NCBI GenBank assembly: GCA_021199355.1
Contig: JAJQIF010000018.1
Location: 1-34,926 of the forward strand
Source: Oscillospiraceae bacterium
Lineage (GTDB): Bacteria > Bacillota > Clostridia > Oscillospirales > Ruminococcaceae
Length of the DNA: 34,926 nt
Direction of reading: 5' to 3'
The translations under genes and the position numbers were made by a program. Under the pieces are notes generated by a model. It made no database searches, was not told the origin of the DNA, and was given only the letters and a program-made list of their open reading frames with translations. Shown in pieces: positions 29,919 to 34,926 of the stretch; the stretch's first letter is position 1, and each line of letters opens with the position of its first letter.

Positions 29919-32426
29919 ATGTTCAAAACAATATTCGGGCTTGCGGTTGAGGGTTTATGGAGAAGGAGGAAGCAGACGCTTCTTGTCGTGGCGATTTTGA
30001 CGATTTCAATCGCCTTTGTCGTCATGATGATAAGCTCGACCGACAGCATCACTGAAACCAACAAGGACTACCGCTTTTCGACCTATGGCTCGTGGTACGG
30101 CTCTATTCCTAACGGCATGGATGGCGACGAAGAATTCCTTCTTGAACAAGAATGGCTCGACTCGCTCGGCACAAGTGAATCCTTCGGCACTGTTTCAACC
30201 TCCGTCTATTCCTGTGCCTTCGGAACGATTGACGAAAACATTTCTGAGATGGGAATCACAATGGTTGAAGGAAGACTGCCGGAAACGAGCGGAGAAATCG
30301 CTCTTGAGGACACTCTCCTGTCCAGCCTCGGAGTGGACAAAGAAATCGGCGACCAGATAACCATAACCATTGAGCTTTATGATGCCTCGTCAGACAGCTC
30401 GCTTTATCTGAACAGAACATACATACTCTGCGGTATCATTTCTGAATACTCAAGGCTTTGGTCTGTTTCTGAATATACGTCTCTTGTCGGAGCAGTCGTC
30501 ACTGAAGACGCTCTTGATTCCGTCATGGCTGATGCGGCAATCATCGGTGCTACCAATACGTTGGGTCGTAAATACTTCTTCACCGTCAAAGAAGGCTGTG
30601 AGGGTGAGATGGAGACGGCGGTCAACGAATATCTCATGGAAACAAGACCGGAAGAGCTTCTTGCAAGCTACAAGTCCGTCAAGGTCAACACCTTGGCTTA
30701 TACCGCCAACGCAGCGGATGCAAACTATAACACAACATATGTCATAATGATTTTCATCATAAGTCTTGTTGCCGTCATAGTTATCTATATTTTGCAGATG
30801 CAGACGGAAATCAGGAAAATTGTCCGGCTTCGTAGCCTTGGCTCGACGAAGGGACAGCTTGCGCTTCTCATCGCCTGCGAATCGCTTCTGACCTGCGTGC
30901 CCGCTATGATTATAGGCACAATAATCGGCGCTGTTGGGACATGGCTCCTTCTTAAGCTCTCCGTTTTCGGCGGCTCTGTTGCCGTCACAGTTTCGATTCC
31001 GTGGGGAATCCTGATACTCGCAATAGTCTCGTGGATATTGGGAGTATTGGCAATAAGAATGGTGACATTCCTTGTCGCCCTTTCCACTCCATTGGTGGGA
31101 AGAATGGGCATGACTGCGAAGAAAAAGAAGTTCTATGCAAGGCTGCAGAAGGTTCTCATAAGCGTTATGTCGATAGTCCTCTGCGTTTCGGTCCTGTTCA
31201 CCGTTCTCAACTCGCTTTCGCCCATATATGAGTACAACCTCTGGAACAACATGTATGACTATACCCTTGATAAGCAAATTATAGCTACGAGTACTCCAAA
31301 AGCTCTATATGAAGAGTATTATTATGACGGCAAACTTGACAACATAACTGACGAGAGCATTGAAACCATCATGTCCATCCCCGGAATCAAGAACGTCAGA
31401 GCATATACCAAAATGGATATAAACGTCCTTGTTGAAGGAGAGGTCATGGATGCCGCAATCTATGTCATTGACGGAAATGCCGACTGGTCAAGCATCTTTG
31501 ACCTTTCGGGAATAGATATAGAGGCGTTCGAAAACGGCGACGGAGTCCTCCTTGCGTTCACCTCAAAAGAAGCAAATCCCGGATACAAAAAAGGAGACAC
31601 GATAACCCTCTGCCCCGACACCTTCACCGGCGCCATCGAGTCGTACGTTGACGGCGAAGTTATGGATGTGGACATTGTGAATCAAATGTCATACATGTAC
31701 ATTGGTAATTTAGGAAGTGAGTTTACAGTCGTCTGCTCTCGAGCATATATGCAGAAAATCCTTGATGCTATGCCGGACGAAACAAGGTGGTTCGGCGGCA
31801 CAAGTACAATCGGTTTCCGCAACTACTCGTTTGCATACTTTACACAAATGGTCGTCTATGCCGACAGAAACATCGCCGACTATGCAACCGACAAAACGCT
31901 TACCTCTATGCTTAGCGACATGGGTCTCTCCCTTGATATAAACAATCGTGTTATTAACACAGCCTATGCTCAGGACAACCTCCAGACGGTAATTCTCCTC
32001 ATCGTCAGTGGCGCCTGCATCGCCGTGGTCGTGCTCATCATCCTATTCAGCACCATCAAGCTCGAAACCCAGAGGGAAAAGAAGCGCTACGGCATTCTTC
32101 AGGCTCTCGGCATGTCCCGCAGGCAACGGAACCGTGAGCTTATGAGAACAGCGTTCCTTAGGTCTCTCGTTGCAGTAATTGTCGGCTGGGGCGCATACCT
32201 CGGGTCGGTCATCATCCGAAACTTCGACTCAATCAGAGAAGAAGGCGCGACGGTCCTGAGCGTCCTTTCAAGCTACATGAGCGACCTCACGACCCGCTTC
32301 ATCCCGGGCTGGGGAATCGGTCTCATGACCGTCTGCATGTTCGCCGTCACCCTCATAATCTGCTACGTCTCAAAGCTCGGACTCAATAAATATACGCTGA
32401 TGGAAATGCTAAGAGAAGACAGGTGA
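29919..32426 (+). CDS. FtsX-type ABC transporter permease, tandem copy 1
   Basis: The 835-residue protein has one membrane helix near the N-terminus (20-40) and a large extracellular MacB-like region. A FtsX domain of about four helices begins near residue 273 (TEIRKIVRLRSLGSTKGQLALL). A second extracellular region follows, then a second FtsX domain (about 690-835) with QREKKRYGILQALGMSRRQRN. This double-FtsX build is usual for permeases of antimicrobial-peptide or lipoprotein exporters; the ATPase is not in this window. The start at 29919 has AAAGGAG, and an upstream ATG at 29895 is less likely. It begins a tandem family with the genes at 32431 and 34909. Confidence 0.9.
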   Translation: MFKTIFGLAVEGLWRRRKQTLLVVAILTISIAFVVMMISSTDSITETNKDYRFSTYGSWYGSIPNGMDGDEEFLLEQEWLDSLGTSESFGTVSTSVYSCAFGTIDENISEMGITMVEGRLPETSGEIALEDTLLSSLGVDKEIGDQITITIELYDASSDSSLYLNRTYILCGIISEYSRLWSVSEYTSLVGAVVTEDALDSVMADAAIIGATNTLGRKYFFTVKEGCEGEMETAVNEYLMETRPEELLASYKSVKVNTLAYTANAADANYNTTYVIMIFIISLVAVIVIYILQMQTEIRKIVRLRSLGSTKGQLALLIACESLLTCVPAMIIGTIIGAVGTWLLLKLSVFGGSVAVTVSIPWGILILAIVSWILGVLAIRMVTFLVALSTPLVGRMGMTAKKKKFYARLQKVLISVMSIVLCVSVLFTVLNSLSPIYEYNLWNNMYDYTLDKQIIATSTPKALYEEYYYDGKLDNITDESIETIMSIPGIKNVRAYTKMDINVLVEGEVMDAAIYVIDGNADWSSIFDLSGIDIEAFENGDGVLLAFTSKEANPGYKKGDTITLCPDTFTGAIESYVDGEVMDVDIVNQMSYMYIGNLGSEFTVVCSRAYMQKILDAMPDETRWFGGTSTIGFRNYSFAYFTQMVVYADRNIADYATDKTLTSMLSDMGLSLDINNRVINTAYAQDNLQTVILLIVSGACIAVVVLIILFSTIKLETQREKKRYGILQALGMSRRQRNRELMRTAFLRSLVAVIVGWGAYLGSVIIRNFDSIREEGATVLSVLSSYMSDLTTRFIPGWGIGLMTVCMFAVTLIICYVSKLGLNKYTLMEMLREDR

Positions 32427-32430
32427 TTTT

Positions 32431-34863
32431 ATGTTCAAAACAATATTCGGGCTTGCGGTTGAGGGTTTATGGAGAAGGAGGAAGCAGACGCTTCTTGTCG
32501 TGGCGATTTTGACGATTTCGTTCACGCTTGCCGTTATGCTTCTGAGCTACACTTCAAGTATTTCAGCGACCAACTCTGCCTACAGGGATTCAATTTACGG
32601 TTCATGGTACGGCTACATAAAAGGTGGTCAGGAGGGTGACGAGGAATTCTTCTCCAAAGCCGAATGGCTCGACAGCCTTGGCGCAAGTGTCAGCTATGGC
32701 ACAGTCTCAGGCTATGGAATCGGAACAGTCGACGACAATTTTGCCGATATGGGTCTGGCTCTTGATGAAGGACGCCTGCCGGAAGCGAGTGGCGAGATTG
32801 CCATGGAAGAAACCCTTCTCAGTTCACTCGGATATGACTATGAATTAGGTCAGACCGTCACGGTTATGATTGAAGCTGACGATGCGATAATTGTCAGGTC
32901 ATACACCCTTGTCGGCATCATAAAAACTTATACCAATTTGTGGAACGTGTCTGGCGTTACCCTTAATAGCGCAATTATAACATCCGAAGATGCGGAGGAC
33001 ATCTCGGCGTCTGTCAACAGAAGCAGTTACAAACCGGATACCACATACTTCTTCACCGTTAAATCGGGTTATGACGTGGACAATGCAGTGGCGGAGATCA
33101 ACGAATATCTTCAAAGCACGAGAACCACATCCATAACAAGCTATCTACAAGTAACCGTGAATTCAGTGGCAATTTCAGGGAAACAGTCTGAATCGGACAC
33201 GATGTCGCTCTATGTAATCATAATATTTGTTGTCACGATTCTTGCAGTTATTATTATCAATATTCTCACAATGCAACCTGAAGTAAACAAGACGGTAAGG
33301 CTCAGAAGCCTCGGCGCAACACGTTCCCAGTTACTTCTTCTTACGGTCATCGAATCCGCGCTGATGGTAATTCCCGCCCTGATTCTGGGAATTATTTTCG
33401 GAAGCATCGGCACTTGGCTTCTCTTAACAGTCAGCATGTTCTCAGGCTCTGTCTCCGTAGTTGTCAGTATTCCTGTCAGAAAACTCGCGCTCAGTATTGC
33501 ATTGTGGATTCTGGGAACTATTGCAGTAAAACTCATGACCTTCATGGTGGCGCTCACCACGCCATTGACCGGAAGAATGGCGATGTCAGTAAGAAAGAGA
33601 AAGTTCTATGCAAGGTTCCAGAAGGCTCTGATTGTCGTTATGTCTGTCGTTCTGTGCTTCTGCGTTGTGTTCGTGGCACTCGATATTCAGGAGCCACTCT
33701 ACCAGTATCGCTATTTCTCATCTCAAGCTCCGTACTTCCTCCGTGTCAGCGATGAAGGAAGAATCAACGGAAAAACCTATATTTCTGACGAGGACATTGC
33801 AACTCTCTCCTCTGTTCCCGGAATCTCAAAGGTTCTGGGCTCCACTCAGGCATATGTAAACCTGACAATGGATGGCGTAGATACAAGACGGGTAGAAATG
33901 TACACTGTTGACAGCACAGCCGACTGGACTGCTCTCGACTTTTCCGGAATAGACCTTGAAGCATTTGAAAACGGCGATGTTGTCATGCTTGTCTTCTCAA
34001 ATTCAACCGAATTGCCGTCAACTCTTCCAAAAAGCGGAGATTCGGTCACCCTCTCGATTTCAAATTCAAGTGTAAGTATTGAAACAAGCGTCGCCAAGAG
34101 CATGGTTTATAAGGCGACAGGCGGATTGGGGATAAACGACGGTCTTGACATCAATGATGCTTCTTACTATGTCGTGTGCTCAAGGGCGTTTTTGCAGAAG
34201 ATGGTGGATATGCTTCCCGAAGGCTTCACATGGACGGACTATATCACAGTCCCGTTTGAGAAGGGAGACACAGTCGGATTTACCAATGTAATGGCATACA
34301 CAGACAGCACTGCAGGCTATCTATCCACAGACAAGACGCTCACGAAAGTTGCTTCAAATCTCGGTATCAGCTTATATTATAACGTCAGGGCAAAATATGC
34401 CTCTTTATCTCAGGAATACCTTCAGACTCTGATTCTTCTCATCGTCAGTGGCGTCTGCATCGCCGTGGTCGTGCTCATCATCCTATTCAGCACCATCAAG
34501 CTCGAAACCCAGAGGGAGAAGAAGCGCTACGGCATCCTTCAGGCTCTCGGCATGTCCCGCAGACAACGGAACCGTGAGCTCTTGCGGACGGCGTTCCTTC
34601 GGTCTCTCGTTGCAGTAATTGTCGGCTGGGGAGCATACCTCGGGTCGGTTATCATCCGAAATCTCGACTCAATCAGAGAAGAAGGCGCAACAGTCCTCGG
34701 CGTCCTTTCAAGCTACATGAGCGACCTCACGACCCGCTTCATCCCGGGTTGGGGAATCGGTCTCATGACCGTCTGCATGTTCGCCGTCACACTTATAATC
34801 TGCTACGTCTCAAAGCTCGGGCTTAATAAATATACGCTGATGGAAATGCTACGCAATGACTGA
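32431..34863 (+). CDS. FtsX-type ABC transporter permease, tandem copy 2
   Basis: The 810-residue paralogue of the upstream gene has the same layout. The first 89 bases are identical to copy 1, and the last roughly 420 bases (from about 34438) differ at only scattered positions, while the extracellular regions differ strongly. It follows copy 1 by 4 bases and is translationally coupled, with an ACAGGTGATTTT ribosome site shared with copy 3. The ATP-binding partner is probably outside the window. The two proteins may pair as different halves of one transporter or serve different ligands. Confidence 0.9.
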   Translation: MFKTIFGLAVEGLWRRRKQTLLVVAILTISFTLAVMLLSYTSSISATNSAYRDSIYGSWYGYIKGGQEGDEEFFSKAEWLDSLGASVSYGTVSGYGIGTVDDNFADMGLALDEGRLPEASGEIAMEETLLSSLGYDYELGQTVTVMIEADDAIIVRSYTLVGIIKTYTNLWNVSGVTLNSAIITSEDAEDISASVNRSSYKPDTTYFFTVKSGYDVDNAVAEINEYLQSTRTTSITSYLQVTVNSVAISGKQSESDTMSLYVIIIFVVTILAVIIINILTMQPEVNKTVRLRSLGATRSQLLLLTVIESALMVIPALILGIIFGSIGTWLLLTVSMFSGSVSVVVSIPVRKLALSIALWILGTIAVKLMTFMVALTTPLTGRMAMSVRKRKFYARFQKALIVVMSVVLCFCVVFVALDIQEPLYQYRYFSSQAPYFLRVSDEGRINGKTYISDEDIATLSSVPGISKVLGSTQAYVNLTMDGVDTRRVEMYTVDSTADWTALDFSGIDLEAFENGDVVMLVFSNSTELPSTLPKSGDSVTLSISNSSVSIETSVAKSMVYKATGGLGINDGLDINDASYYVVCSRAFLQKMVDMLPEGFTWTDYITVPFEKGDTVGFTNVMAYTDSTAGYLSTDKTLTKVASNLGISLYYNVRAKYASLSQEYLQTLILLIVSGVCIAVVVLIILFSTIKLETQREKKRYGILQALGMSRRQRNRELLRTAFLRSLVAVIVGWGAYLGSVIIRNLDSIREEGATVLGVLSSYMSDLTTRFIPGWGIGLMTVCMFAVTLIICYVSKLGLNKYTLMEMLRND

Positions 34864-34871
34864 GCATTGCC

Positions 34872-34889
34872 GCAATGATTAATCATTGC
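34872..34889. repeat. 18-bp perfect palindrome between permease copies 2 and 3
   Basis: GCAATGATTAATCATTGC is its own reverse complement, lying 8 bases after the copy 2 stop and before the copy 3 ribosome site. It could be a dimeric-protein site or a hairpin; there is no such sequence between copies 1 and 2. Confidence 0.7.
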
Positions 34890-34908
34890 CGAAAGGACAG
34901 GTGATTTT

Positions 34909-34926
34909 ATGTTTAAAACAATATTT
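34909..34926 (+). CDS. Start of a third tandem permease, cut by window end
   Basis: After a ribosome site GACAGGTGATTTT identical to that of copy 2, an ATG at 34909 begins MFKTIF, the same six residues as the two upstream permeases. Only six codons are visible, so it is a third copy by its start alone. Confidence 0.65.

Overview
The window looks like chromosomal DNA of an anaerobic, spore-forming gut Clostridium relative, most likely of the Ruminococcaceae/Oscillospiraceae type. This taxonomic placement is inference. It rests on a SpoIVB sporulation protease, a GH94 cellobiose phosphorylase, several Thr/Glu-rich exported proteins of the ruminococcal kind, strong TTGACA/TATAAT promoters with 17-bp spacers, purine-rich ribosome sites and mid-range G+C with antisense open frames. 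No rRNA genes, CRISPR arrays or complete transposons were seen.

Layout. 1-597: end of a helix-turn-helix regulator gene and a short non-coding stretch lying against the 3' end of guaA, possibly the edge of an integrated element. 598-5906 (minus strand): capA-like gene plus guaA, a BspA-type leucine-rich-repeat lipoprotein, and a membrane protein that resembles a SipW-type signal peptidase but seems to lack the catalytic residues. 6065-8943 (plus): a strong promoter, a broken tRNA copy, an intact tRNA-Thr(CGU), then an iron alcohol dehydrogenase and aldehyde dehydrogenase operon. 9022-12366 (minus): a small P-loop kinase-like protein, a lipoprotein, and an operon DUF2500 - four-TM protein - murI - DUF1934. 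12528-18137 (plus): spoIVB, cellobiose phosphorylase, recQ. 18144-23086 (plus): a DinJ/YafQ-type toxin-antitoxin pair, a lipoprotein, free methionine-R-sulfoxide reductase, a hydrolase fused to a multi-pass membrane domain, an internally deleted nitroreductase, a CmpB-type membrane protein and an orphan nucleotidyltransferase. 23159-23668 (minus): a zinc-ribbon TM2 protein. 23857-26763 (plus): a copper-resistance operon with two CsoR operators, csoR and copA carrying a C-terminal CopZ-like domain. 26830-29756 (plus): a cluster of two esterases (the second frameshifted) and an ATP-grasp ligase. 29847 to the end (plus): at least three tandem FtsX-type ABC permeases.

How genes work together. The alcohol and aldehyde dehydrogenases would act in sequence on an alcohol. 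CsoR would derepress copA when Cu(I) is present, and the CopZ-like module would deliver copper to the pump. MurI supplies D-glutamate for the wall. The two esterases and the ATP-grasp protein are arranged as if they handle one carboxylate-containing product, but no substrate can be read from sequence. The most unusual items are the esterase/ATP-grasp cluster, the permease array with near-identical ends and divergent middles, the degenerate signal-peptidase-like protein, the hairpin-interrupted tRNA copy, the likely internal CopZ start in copA, and a family of dispersed repeats that form terminators.
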